Below are positions 1 to 9,900 of a DNA stretch of 11,822 nt, piece by piece. The notes below the pieces were generated by a model. It was not told where the DNA came from and searched no databases. It saw only the letters and a program-made list of their open reading frames with translations. The DNA is from Lunasporangiospora selenospora (Eukaryota > Mortierellomycota > Mortierellomycetes > Mortierellales > Mortierellaceae): positions 7,189 to 19,010 of the forward strand of contig JAABOA010000234.1 of the NCBI GenBank assembly GCA_015680635.1, written 5' to 3'. Numbering within the stretch: the first letter of the stretch is position 1; every line of letters begins with the position of its first letter. The translations under genes were made by a program, and so were the position numbers.

Positions 1-1331
1 AAAAAAAAAAAAAGTCGAACCGAGTGAATAAAACAGAGTTTTTTTCAAATCCCTGGTATCAGCAACAAATAATGAATTTCAAGACGTACTTTGCAGATAT
101 TCTGAAGAATGACAATGGCCGCGCGGAAGTAGCCAATGTGAAAAACTGGGAGGCAAAGTCTGATATGTGCAAAATGTCCAATACAGTCCTGTTGCTTCAA
201 TCCACACGTCTCGCAAGTGGCCATTTTATCCGAGGTTCCCTATTTGATAAGTAAACAGTAATCATTCGTCAGTTCAGATCATCAAGATAACAATGGTTAT
301 GCAGCAACACACCAGCAACAACAACGAAAGAGAGATCTATTGTTGCACGATGAAATGCCACGCTGAACAGTGTTTGATAGTGCTCCAAAGATGAGTCATT
401 GCTCCTGTCTCTCTTTCCTCCAAAATTGCTGCGGCAGAGAGTAATGAATCAAGAGACGACAGACTTTTCCCTCCAATGCAGTGGATCCTGTAGCTGTCTC
501 AACAAAGTATTGATTTGGTTCGATTTCCTAGAGTCCAAGTCCGAGTCCCAGCATCGATCGTTGTATATTGAAGAGTGTGCTCCCTGTCCCGGGCTTGAAG
601 CTCTACAGATGTTTTAACCAAAAGAAATTTTGGGGAATAACCTACCAGCCTCAAATCGAGCATGCCATACTTGACTGGTTGACGCTCCTGGACTGTATAG
701 AGATCACGTTGCGTAACTTCAAACTCGGATACATTGACAATCTCCTGTGGTGAAAGGACACCAAACTGGATGTGCTTGCTATGATTTACAAAAAGATAAC
801 GGGGGGAGGGGAAGGAATCGTTAACGCCCAGAACTTTTCAAACTAGTAAAGAGGTAGAGGGAAGCGTTATTGGAAAAAGAGGACATGTCTACCCTTCTTC
901 ATGCTATGGATTATGTGAGGGAGGGAGGGGAGAGGGATGACCTACATCTTTTTTGGTGCCTGCTCAAGAACCTGTTCCTTCATCCTGTCCAAATCAAATG
1001 TGGAGAACCAATGAAATAGTCAATGTCCCAGGGAAGGACCAATAGAGCACCTTGTATTTTAATTAGGATGCTAGTTCTGCTTTCTCGCTCGTTGAAAGAA
1101 AGAGAGAGGCCGAATGGGAACAATGTGTGAAAAAAAAAGAAGCCCAAACAACTCGCAAACAAGCTTTCAATAGACAGAGGAATGCTCAGTCCCGCCTATT
1201 AAGCAGCTCAATAAAAAAAAATCGAAAACAACCTTCCACAAAGCCACATTGGACGCGAGTCTTTACTAGTTGCTATGGCTGACTATACCCAGAGTATTGT
1301 CGAGGTGGCTTTCTCTTGTCTAGGATTATCC
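1..1331. other. Intergenic region downstream of the unassigned gene; no supported gene
   Basis: I found no reading frame here with protein-like composition, a credible start and usable splice sites on either strand. The short open frames (up to 76 codons) look random. The stretch starts with a run of 13 A at the window edge. It has G-rich tracts at about 799-812 and 919-936, and an AATAAA followed by an A run on the plus strand near 1210. That could be a poly(A) signal only if a plus-strand gene ended there, and I do not see one. It should contain the 3' UTR of the minus-strand gene ending at 1332, but I cannot place its poly(A) site. Confidence 0.6.
919..936 (+). other. Potential G-quadruplex motif
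   Basis: Four runs of at least three G, separated by loops of one, one and three bases (GGGAGGGAGGGGAGAGGG). This fits the standard pattern for an intramolecular G-quadruplex on the plus strand. It lies about 400 bp beyond the stop codon of the minus-strand gene ending at 1332. A second G-rich tract with only two long runs lies at about 799-812. Formation in the cell is inference. Confidence 0.6.
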
Positions 1332-3981
1332 TTAGTACAGCCGGTGCGGTCTCCACTGGAAGCCAGGAGTGAAAGAAGAGCACTGACGTGAAGAAAGCTG
1401 AGCCGCTTCAGTACCTTCATTCAACATTTTCATGTCCTGGACTTGACTCAATATGATTGCAGGCTTGCTTTGTTGCGGTGCGAGACGTATCGGACATACA
1501 TCAGAGTAGAAACCATTGGATACTGGCCACCTGCGGTCTGGTGTGCCATATCGTGGCGGACACGGTATATCGCAGCTCCAGCATTTCGATGGACATTTGG
1601 GCACCTCTGAGGGACTCCAGGTTCCAGTATTACCATTCTCATTTCCTGACAGATAAAATGGTTTGGATTCACGAACCATGTCCTGAGACATCCTACGTCT
1701 TTCATGATGACTATCATACAACACCGCACACGCGTACACACACAAATAAATGCATAGTTGTTAGTCAACGGGGAAACTAGGGGCTACAAGACCTTGTCCA
1801 GGCCAGGAGCAGTACCTTGTCATTTGATCCAAAGAATCTGTTAGATCATAGATGATAGACTCAGTCGCCGATCTTTCGACTGGGTAGATAGAATCCAAAC
1901 CTCTCCTCTCTCTCTTGCTGCAAATCGGATCTGCGATCCAGCTAATAGGACCCCAATCCATGCCATTCGGTGAATTTTTGTTGACGGCATTTTCGGTGCG
2001 TGGATGGTCACCTTGATTGGCACTGCTCCGTTCACGAAAGAATCCTTCTTTCCCTCCATTCTGACTCTCCTCCAGGCCGCGGGTAAAGAGAATGCCATCG
2101 CGATGAGCCACCTTTGAGCTCTCGCCATCCAGAGTTTGGCTGCATTCTGCCAAAGGCTCTTCATCAGATAAAGTTTGCTTTGGTATAAAATAAGAAGAGA
2201 CGACAATAGAAGAGTCCTTTTCCATCGCTTGGGGTGCTTGTGGATTGAGGAATGCCTCTTCGGAGAACCCTTGCCCTAAAGTCGAGTGCGATAGATGAAA
2301 AAGGCATGAGTAACTTCTCATATTGCCATAATAATAAAAATGACTTGACAATGTGATCAACAGACAAGTAGCAGAACGCCAAATATTTGCATACCTTCGC
2401 CCACAGCCGTCTGCTGCGACGCTTTGCCTTTTTTAAAGAGGCCTTGGTGATTAGTCTTTGGGGGTATCTAGAAGGATGACAAGAAAATGACATTGAGTAA
2501 GACTTCTCTCTCTTGAGTTATTCAATTCTAAAAACATCATGACAATGGGAAGCTGTCAGCTTTCTTACTGTTATCCTATCTTTGCAAATTCTAGGAGAAG
2601 AGAATTTCTATCACGAAATAGGTACCAAGTGGTTGTTTAACGTACATTAGTATGAAGTAAAGTTTTTCTTTTTCAAAAAAGAAAAAAAATAAAACTTTTA
2701 GGGCTGATCCGTTGAATAGAACAGGTTTGCTTGTCCTTGTCCAAGGTATAATAAAGTAGTGGCTCTCTTACGTTCATCGCGAGCGTGCTCTGCGTCAAGA
2801 TCTTGCGCAGTTTATTACTATCTGACTTTGTCGTTCTCCAACTTGTCGAACTCGATTTTAAATGGCTGCGATGCTTCTCCCCAAGTAGGGCCTGATGCTG
2901 TGAGCCGAAGCGTCTGCATTGCCCTTGCTGGGAACTAACTTCATTGTCATAACTCTGTTCATTCTCATTTCTGTCATTACAAGGGTTGTTGTGCTTCCTG
3001 TGATGCTTATAGGAAGCATGGCTAGTGTTGCGAGTATGAACTGAAAGCTTCCGTAGCACGTGGCGATTCCTGTTTCGTCGCTCATTTCTGTAGGCTCTCT
3101 TCTTCAGTCTCTCGATAGAACTGCTCAACTCTGTTCCGGAGGCGTGTTGATCGTCGCTGAGGTCCTGGTACTTGCACACTATTGAAAAGTGTAGTGCCTT
3201 TATACATGTCAGCGAGGTCAATGCGTATCATGGCCCTCTCCTAATCTGTCAGGTATAAGGAGAGATGGAGCAGCCATTCTTAAACACTCTCTTTGACAAA
3301 TATTAAGGTACCTCGTTTGCTCTTTGAGAGCGGTGTATTTCCTACTGCTGCTGCTGACGGTGTTTGTAATTCGGACGATGGCGTAGCAGCCCTGGTTGTT
3401 GCTAGACTTTTGCCATCATGTTTGGCCAGTGCTGGGGATGAGCCTCCATTACTCTTAATATCCAGATTCCGCACATCAAGATCGACGTCTTCAATTTGTT
3501 TCCGTTTCTTGACCTGAGGGTCCTTTGGCTTTGCTCGTCTCTTTGGTTTATCGCCTTTGGTGCGAGGGTCTTCTTCGTTGTGCTTGCTGGCCGATGGCTT
3601 CCTGACGTGTGTGTTTTGATGCAATTCATCTTTAGACTCTTGCCGCGAATGACGCTTTCTTTTATCTTGTCGCTGATCATTCTTGCGCGAGGTCACCTCA
3701 TATGAAGATATAGACACAGGTGTAGGGTGTGAAGAAGGCGCAGGTGCTATTGCCACGCTGGTTCCCGAATTATTGTACGTGTATATGCTCCGAGGTGTTG
3801 CCGATAGCTTTGGCTTTGTCTTGGGTAATAAAGGGACCTCCGTACCATGATCCAGGTCCGACTGGATATCTGGCTTGGACGTCATGTCAAGGGACACAAG
3901 GTACTCATGGACAAAGTCCCGCTTCTTGTTCAGCTGTTGTTGGTGTTCGGTGTGTCTCACGAGATTGTCATGGTTGAGCAT
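1332..3981 (-). CDS. Unassigned basic, mostly disordered, probably nuclear protein (about 656 aa, five exons)
   Basis: Proposed exons (minus strand): 3981-3312, 3178-2772, 2467-2395, 2275-1816 and 1692-1332. All four joints are GT-AG and phase-compatible, so one frame runs from ATG to TAA. Intron 1 has a good branch-point candidate (GCTGAC) about 30 nt before its acceptor. I recognise no family. Visible features: residues 1-33 look helical (LVRHTEHQQQLNKKRDF); residues 100-165 are rich in Lys/Arg and hold several possible nuclear-localisation clusters; exon 2 contains a basic helix-like stretch (ERLKKRAYRNERRNRNRH); exon 3 encodes HQGLFKKGKAS, which looks like a constrained island; residues 523-531 (SIIYDLTDS) resemble a SUMO-interaction motif; the last exon has several Cys in no pattern I know. 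The start is the first ATG after an in-frame TAG at 3993-3991. The 3' part is least certain: the last intron has two in-frame acceptors, and an optional 103-nt intron in exon 5 would change the C-terminus. Confidence 0.55.
2468..2771 (-). other. Unusually long intron of the unassigned gene, with a possible microexon
   Basis: At 304 nt this intron is more than twice as long as any other in the window. It starts with a strong donor (GTAAGA) and ends with CTTCTAG. Inside it, 2590-2569 (22 nt) is preceded by a very strong pyrimidine-rich acceptor (CTCTTCTCCTAG) and followed by a strong donor (GTAAGA). Including it would split the intron into 181 and 101 nt, the second being a typical length here. 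In the proposed frame the 22 nt bring in a TAG after four codons. The intron also holds an imperfect A/T inverted repeat at about 2658-2700. Confidence 0.45.
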
Positions 3982-4276
3982 GATGGCGTTCTAGCGCTGC
4001 CAATGGTGGCAGGGACAGTGTTTGCAATTCGAAAATACACCAGACTGGATGAGTTGAATGGGTCCTTGGATTTCTGAAGAATTGATGGGTCTCACACTAA
4101 TGAAATGTTTAGGCATGCGTGGCCCACAATTTGAGGCTAAAGGAGTTGTCTATGCGAGCCTGATGGAGGGACAAAGCGAGGGGGAGGGGGAGCCAAGAAC
4201 GTCGGAGTATTGGCTACAAGACAGTCACGCAACACTCGATCCAGCTTGGGATGGACTTTGCAGGGTATTGTAGTAT
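3982..4276 (-). promoter_or_regulatory. Intergenic spacer: MUS81 3' end and 5' region of the unassigned gene
   Basis: This 295-bp spacer must hold the MUS81 terminator and the promoter of the next minus-strand gene. It contains a G-rich tract with two runs of five G (GGGGGAGGGGG, about 4180-4190, plus strand). It also contains a 41-codon upstream open frame at 4116-3991. I see no clear TATA box. Confidence 0.5.
3991..4116 (-). promoter_or_regulatory. Candidate upstream ORF, in frame with the main start
   Basis: An ATG at 4116 opens a 41-codon frame (MPKHFISVRPINSSEIQ...) that closes with TAG at 3993-3991, nine bases before the proposed start codon at 3981. It is in the same frame as the main coding sequence, so only that single TAG separates them. 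It could be a translated leader ORF that limits initiation, or simply untranslated. A splice that removes the TAG and keeps the frame was not evident. Confidence 0.3.
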
Positions 4277-6880
4277 CTACTGGTATTGATCCGCGTACCA
4301 AATCTCTGTTATCTTGGCGCTCAACGCCGGTCCAATCTTTTTTCGACCGACATTCGATCCAGCTTTGGCTATTAGCCCTCTCCTCCGTGCATTGTTTGCC
4401 TCTCCCTGCTCCTTATCCAAAGCCGAGAAGAGTGCTCTTGGTGTCCTGTAGACTCTGGCAATTTCCACCGCCTTGTCACTACTCACTCCACGAATAGTCA
4501 TCAGCATCTTGACAAAATAGTCTCTAACTGTCAGCGTGTCCGACTTGCCATTGAGAGTACAGAATGACTTGTAAGTTGTGATATAAAACCGCTCCTCGTA
4601 GGTATCCTGCAGGTGACTTTGGAGATCTAAGTACGTTAGTCGATCAACAGCCGAATCAGGAATACCATAGAAAGTTTTTTCCTACAATCGCAAAAAGTAA
4701 AACATATAAAGTTAGAAATAGAGGAAGATTAAAAAATCATCCAAATTGTCATTATAAAAAGCGTTTTTGACACTCACCTTGTAAAGTTGTTTGAGAGCAT
4801 TAGTGATGCTGACATAGTAGTCAATGGTCTGGTCAGTGTTCTGGGTCCGCTTAACGAAAAATCCGTCATGGACTTGGATGCCTGCCATGGCTGAGCGGAG
4901 CGAATCTATTCCGATATCGTAAACTTCTCCCACAATATGCGTCTCTACTAAATAAATGATATTTGCTAACCCGGATCGCCGTAACCGAAACTAGACAACA
5001 AAAGAGAACGAAAGAGAACAGGTACGGGTGAGTGCTGACTTGTCATAAACCCAAAGCACATATCACAGACTTCATCAAGAGAATTACCTTTTGTTCATCA
5101 AACCGCCCATCTTTGATACTGAACACCAAATCATCCATTCGCTTTCGCTCAACAATATAGTCAAGAACAAACTCCACTTGGCCCACTGAACTGTACTCTG
5201 GTTTTACACGCACCATCCAGACAGCGTCTCCAATGTCCAATGTACGGACATCGACATCAACGCCCTTTTCAGTCAACTTTTGGCGGAAGTAGTCTCTATC
5301 GTTCAGAGTCCTCATTTCACGGGAATCCAATGCGAGAAATATATCATAGGTTCCCGGGTGAATAACAATGGGTTTAAACCCTGCTAACTCTGCAATACTC
5401 CTCGTATGCTTCCGTGCCTCTATGTCTGTAGCACCTGCAAAAGAATTGCTCCGCGAACTAGGAAATGGTTGATAGTCCGTTGCCTCACGCCCTCCTGAAA
5501 GGTGTGTCGTATGTCTTGGTGAAGAGTTCTCGAAAACTGACGTTCCGACCCGATTCTCTCTTGAAAAGGATAAATTTGATCGAGTGGAATTCTCTTTCGA
5601 TACGCCATTGCCATCGTGCTTACTGCCAGAAAGGTTGGATATCGTTGTTGTTCGCTGAAGGCCAGCCTTTGAGGATGTCTGAACTTCCCGTTCATTCGTG
5701 TGGAATGAGCCGGAATATCCCGCTTTTGGTGAATCGGTGTCATTTCTTGAGTCATCTTCCGAGTCTGAAAGCAGATACACTGTTTGCGAGTCCATGCTCT
5801 TGCTCTGAGGTCTTGATGTGGGCGAGTACGTGCTCGAGTCGATACTTGCCAGTGACGATGACGATGGCACTTTCTTGGACGCCATGGCTAATGTAGGTGA
5901 TACCAGTTTACTGTTCATATAGAAGTCATCCCATCCACTTATACCGTCATCGTCTTGCGTCTCTCGACTTGGATGATTTGCAAAGTCAGAGCCATTGTTG
6001 GACGAGGATGGCTGTGCTGGTTCAGTGGATGGTGGTGGTCCTGTGCCGTTAGATATCGCTCTCATTCGCTTGGCAATGTCTGATCCTTCCTCCGTTAGAT
6101 GAAACATGGTTCCCGCTCGGTAGACAAGGCTTTTGTTTTCCAAAGTCTTGATCGAGCTCCATCCTGTATAAATCTTTCCATGGTCCGCATTGGTTAAAGA
6201 GGTATCCGTATAGACTTGACCACGGGATTGGATATCTTGCTTTGTCAGACAGCCTTCTCTATCTTTCTCCTGTGCGTCCAAAAGAGCAAGCAGAATAGCA
6301 TAAGCGCCCGACCGGAAGCTGGGAACGTATGGTTTATCGATTTTGTTCCTTGGCTTTTTGGGCTTTGGTAGTTGGCTATCATCTGTATTGGCAACTTCCC
6401 CTGCCTTTGTTTTCCGTTTCTTTGGTGCTATTTCGTTCATCCGCCACACAAAACCATCGTTAGATGAACCTTTTTTCTTTCACTCTTTCATTCTTTCTTT
6501 CTTTTTTAGCTCTTAAAAACAAACACTCAACGTCAAGACACGGAAGTGAAGTTCCTTACTTGGCATGGGGATGTCGTGCTCTTTGCAATACTGAGCTAGC
6601 CTCCTCTCCAACATTCCTACTATTCCTGAACCTACTCCGGATAGACACATTGCCTCAATTGGATGAGAGAATGAGGCTGGGTACTTGGCCATGGACTCGT
6701 ATGCCTACGAAGCAACTGAGATGTCAGAGCCTGCTTGGGGATGCTGCAAGTCGAGTAGATGAATCTAGCCGTTACCTTCCGGTATGTATAGTATTGCTTG
6801 TTGCCAGAGACACGAGCCTGCTCCATCCACTCGCCTATCCATTCGAGATATAGTGGATTTCCACATTCTAATGGGTCCAT
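4277..6880 (-). CDS. Crossover junction endonuclease MUS81 (XPF/MUS81 family), five exons, 749 aa
   Basis: Catalytic subunit of the nuclear Mus81-Eme1 nuclease, which cuts 3' flaps, stalled forks and nicked Holliday junctions. Exons: 6880-6776, 6704-6560, 6469-5088, 4990-4778 and 4681-4277; introns are 71, 90, 97 and 96 nt, all GT-AG. Domain order: N-terminal helix-hairpin-helix, residues 5-80 (CGNPLYLEWIGEW, then YESMAKYPASF and GVGSGIVGMLERRL); winged helix, 130-220 (YVPSFRSGAYAILLALLDA); Ser-rich linker, about 225-445; ERCC4 nuclease, 450-620, with DSRE at 465-468, GD at 497-498 and IVERKRMDDL at 522-531, so the GD...ERK...D catalytic set is intact. The joint of exons 3 and 4 restores DEQKFRLRRSGLANIIYL. 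C-terminal tandem helix-hairpin-helix, 660-749 (MTIRGVSSDKAVEIA, GRKKIGPALSAKI). The linker makes it longer than the usual 550-650 aa. The start fits family N-termini. A SUMO-interaction-like motif (VYLLSDSEDDS) lies in the linker at 314-324. Confidence 0.96.
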
Positions 6881-6983
6881 AATTGAGTGATCAATGCAGA
6901 ATGGAAGGGTTCAGACTTCAGAGTCCACCATCAAATTTTGGTTTCATTGGTAAACGACCCTTAAGATAATTTACTTTGCCCAT
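6881..6983 (-). promoter_or_regulatory. Very short FAM72-MUS81 spacer with a CCAAT box
   Basis: Only 103 bp separate the FAM72 stop codon from the MUS81 start codon, with both genes on the minus strand. The MUS81 promoter must therefore lie in this spacer and in the 3' end of the FAM72 gene. A CCAAT box on the coding strand (6950-6946) sits about 66 bp before the MUS81 ATG. There is no TATA box. Confidence 0.5.
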
Positions 6984-9900
6984 CTATCGACAAATCGCGT
7001 CGTATTCACGTCGAACTATTCCTCCAAAGCTAATTCGTGTAGAGCCTCCGCGTCTCCCTTCTCTTTCTCCTCCACCTTCACCAATCAAGACCTTGCTTAG
7101 GCTAAGTGCCTCCAAGTCATCTTCTGGCTCTGGCAATTCCTCCCAGCGCATTGGTCTTCTCTGCTGTTGTGGATGGCGACTACGTGGGTCAGTCGTTGCA
7201 AGAGGATCGAATCTTGGGCAACTGTAGACATACTCGGGATGAAATAACCAGAGATGGCCATTATTCTCTGCACCAAGACACTTTTCACACGGCTGGGTTA
7301 TGTGGTATCCGATGGCATTGCCGCAGACAACACATGCTGTGTCGCGGATCTTGCAAAAGCAGTTTGTCGGTCGGTAGTCAGCCCCAATCATCTGGACACT
7401 ATACCAAAAAAAAGGGAAAATAAAGATGTTTTGGCATCAATGGAGGGTCATTTTTCGCTTTAAGATATGCTGATACCCAACCGAATACCAGTATACATAC
7501 GATTGTGGGCCATCATCCGTAGAGAACAATCCGATGGTCTGATCAGCCAAAAGCTGAGCCTATAATGCGAATAGAGGCCCACGATTTCAGAGTCTGGTTT
7601 AGGAAAAGAGCTTGCTTGTGGAGAAAAATGTATTGCAGAAACTCTTTTCAATTTTTCGTTTAATTGGCTCTTACCTTCATGCCGCGTTCGCAGATGATCG
7701 ACTGGCAGAACCGACAGGCCATTCTGACAACTTCTTTCAGGCCAATGTTGAGCTGTCCATGCGGGCGTCGAGTCCTGTAATCATCCTCATAGCGATAGTG
7801 ATTATGGTTGGATGATGAAAATCCTGGTCCAGAGGGGCGGCTAGGGTTGAAACCATCGGTATCAGCGGCCGTCGCTGAGTTTGCAGGGTGTGAGACAGGA
7901 GCCCACCCGCCTGCCTCTGCGCGCTCTACAGTCTCAGAGTAAGAAGGCGACAATGACTGCTGGAACGTGGTTTGGCTAGAGGTACTGGTAGTTCCTGTTC
8001 GTCGACGGTGCAAGTTTGAACTATCCGAAAACTCATTCAAGGATTGGTTCCTTACGCTGCGGTTGTTGTGGCTCAATTGTTGGTACCCGGTCAGGCTTCC
8101 ATGGCTTGTCATTATGTCATGAGGACGGACAAATCTCGCGGTGAGGTGAGGTGACTGAAAATAACGACTTGGGAGTGGAATGTTTGAAGGAAATGAAGAC
8201 CCTGTAAGACCACTGTGGCTGGCTGTCTGTGAAGTAGGGGTCGAGTGTGGACCCCAACCGCTGTGGTATCCACCAGAATTCAGATCAATCTCCAAATGAC
8301 TTGTGGTGATTAAGGAAGGTGAAGGAATTTGCATAGTTTCTGAGGTGTGCCCATATTCTTGTGTTGTTTGCTGACGATAGTAGTTGGACCGGTGTTGTTC
8401 AAATGAACTGGTCGATTGACTGAGTGATCCCAATGCAAACCAGTGTCCTGCTTGGCCCTCGCCCTCTAGTATTCGTCTGCTATCTGCGTCAAGTTCGTCT
8501 CTGTTTTGATCTTCATATCCAGCTGTAGCAGCAATGTAAGATCCAGTTGAGTCGGTCTCTCCAAAAGTGTTGTTCTGCTGTTGCCGTGCAAGATCATGAC
8601 GTCTCAAGTCAGTTCCCGTGACAAACGGCCGATAGGGCCCGTTGACATGACGCACTAAAGGAGTAGATCCATTGTTTCGGCTCTGTTCCGGTAGATGTAC
8701 GTTATGTTGTAGTCTCATGTTGCTTTGTTGGGAATGATACGAGGGAAAGGAGCCCGATGCTCGACTTGGTGGTGGGGAAGAAAGCACGATCACCGACTCG
8801 GAAGTAGGAGAAAAATAGGATGCAGAGATGGAAGACTGGCGATAGAGCTCTTCTACTCCTTCGCTTTGAGTCGAAGAGTCAACATGGTTGCCACGATAAT
8901 CGCTCTCAAACTCATTCAAATCATATCCTGCTGCTGCTGCGTCTGCCATCGCAGATACTGATATAGGAGATGGCAACAGAGTTGAAGAGGATCCTCGTTC
9001 CTGGGTTACCGGCGCCGTTGACGACGAGCCAGTATAGGACATATCATAGTCACTAGCCTCATCCTCATTGCCGGACTCCAGCCTATGTAGCTGAGCGTTG
9101 ACAAATGTATGTGCAGGATGGATTCGGCTGTACTCTTCTCGGGCTTGCCGCATATGGCTCTCGAATTCACGCTGGCGGCGTGCCATCATATGCTGTAGAT
9201 CATACATGTTTCCAAGTCCACCTGTCAGGCTTTGCATGTCGACACTATATCCATCCTCGTCTATAATGTCACACTCATTGACAATTTCCAGTGTGTCCTC
9301 ATAATTGGTCAACGGGGTCAAGGCATGGCGACCACGAATGAACTCTCCACCTCTAGCCATGGATCGTCCGTCGACCCTTTCAGCTTCCATATTATAATGC
9401 TCCCTTTCATCGTCACTGCTATCTCCGTCCTCACGACCGGAGTTCGGTAAATCCTGAAGTCCACTCGGAAGTGTCGTTGGCTCGTCGTGCATAGACCGGG
9501 AGACCTGAATGCTGGATACTGCCGTCATAAGTGACCGATAAAGGTCATCGTTCGATTCGTCTGACAGAATCTCGGCATCGTCACTGGCAGGGTCAAGCCT
9601 TTGCATCGAATGCATGAACTCTGCGAATTGGGCAGCGAAATAGGCTCCTTGTTGATACTGGGGCTGGTGTGAATATTGATGTGAGTACTGTTGTGGCCTC
9701 TGAGAAAACGATGGGCCCAAGCCGTCTTCGTTTCCTTCATTCTCTCCGAGTTCAGTGTCCAAAGTAGATCCATCAATGCTGCTCATACCAGATCGAGAAG
9801 GGGACCTTGCAAAAAAGTCGGTAATGGCCGCTTCTTGCATAGTGAGATCGATGCACATCTCAGTGCCAACATCGGTTGTGGAAGGAGCGTTGCTTGTCGT

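Noticed and set aside
510-530. tRNA B-box-like GGTTCGATTTC
   Set aside because: There is no matching A box at the right distance and no cloverleaf could be folded around it.
24-753. Three short plus-strand open frames near the left edge
   Set aside because: Each is under 80 codons. They lack domains, and I saw no splice sites that join them into one frame.
1206-1220. AATAAA plus A run on the plus strand as a poly(A) signal
   Set aside because: No plus-strand gene ends nearby, so it is probably a chance A-rich sequence.
1457-1780. Plus-strand open frame of 107 codons
   Set aside because: It is antisense to the last exon and intron of the minus-strand gene, whose five exons join in phase. 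It shows no domain.
4179-4192. Second G-quadruplex candidate (GGGGGAGGGGG)
   Set aside because: Only two G runs are present close together, which is not enough for a standard intramolecular fold.
5465-5896. Plus-strand open frame of 143 codons
   Set aside because: Antisense shadow of the Ser-rich MUS81 linker; the sense frame has intact conserved domains on both sides.
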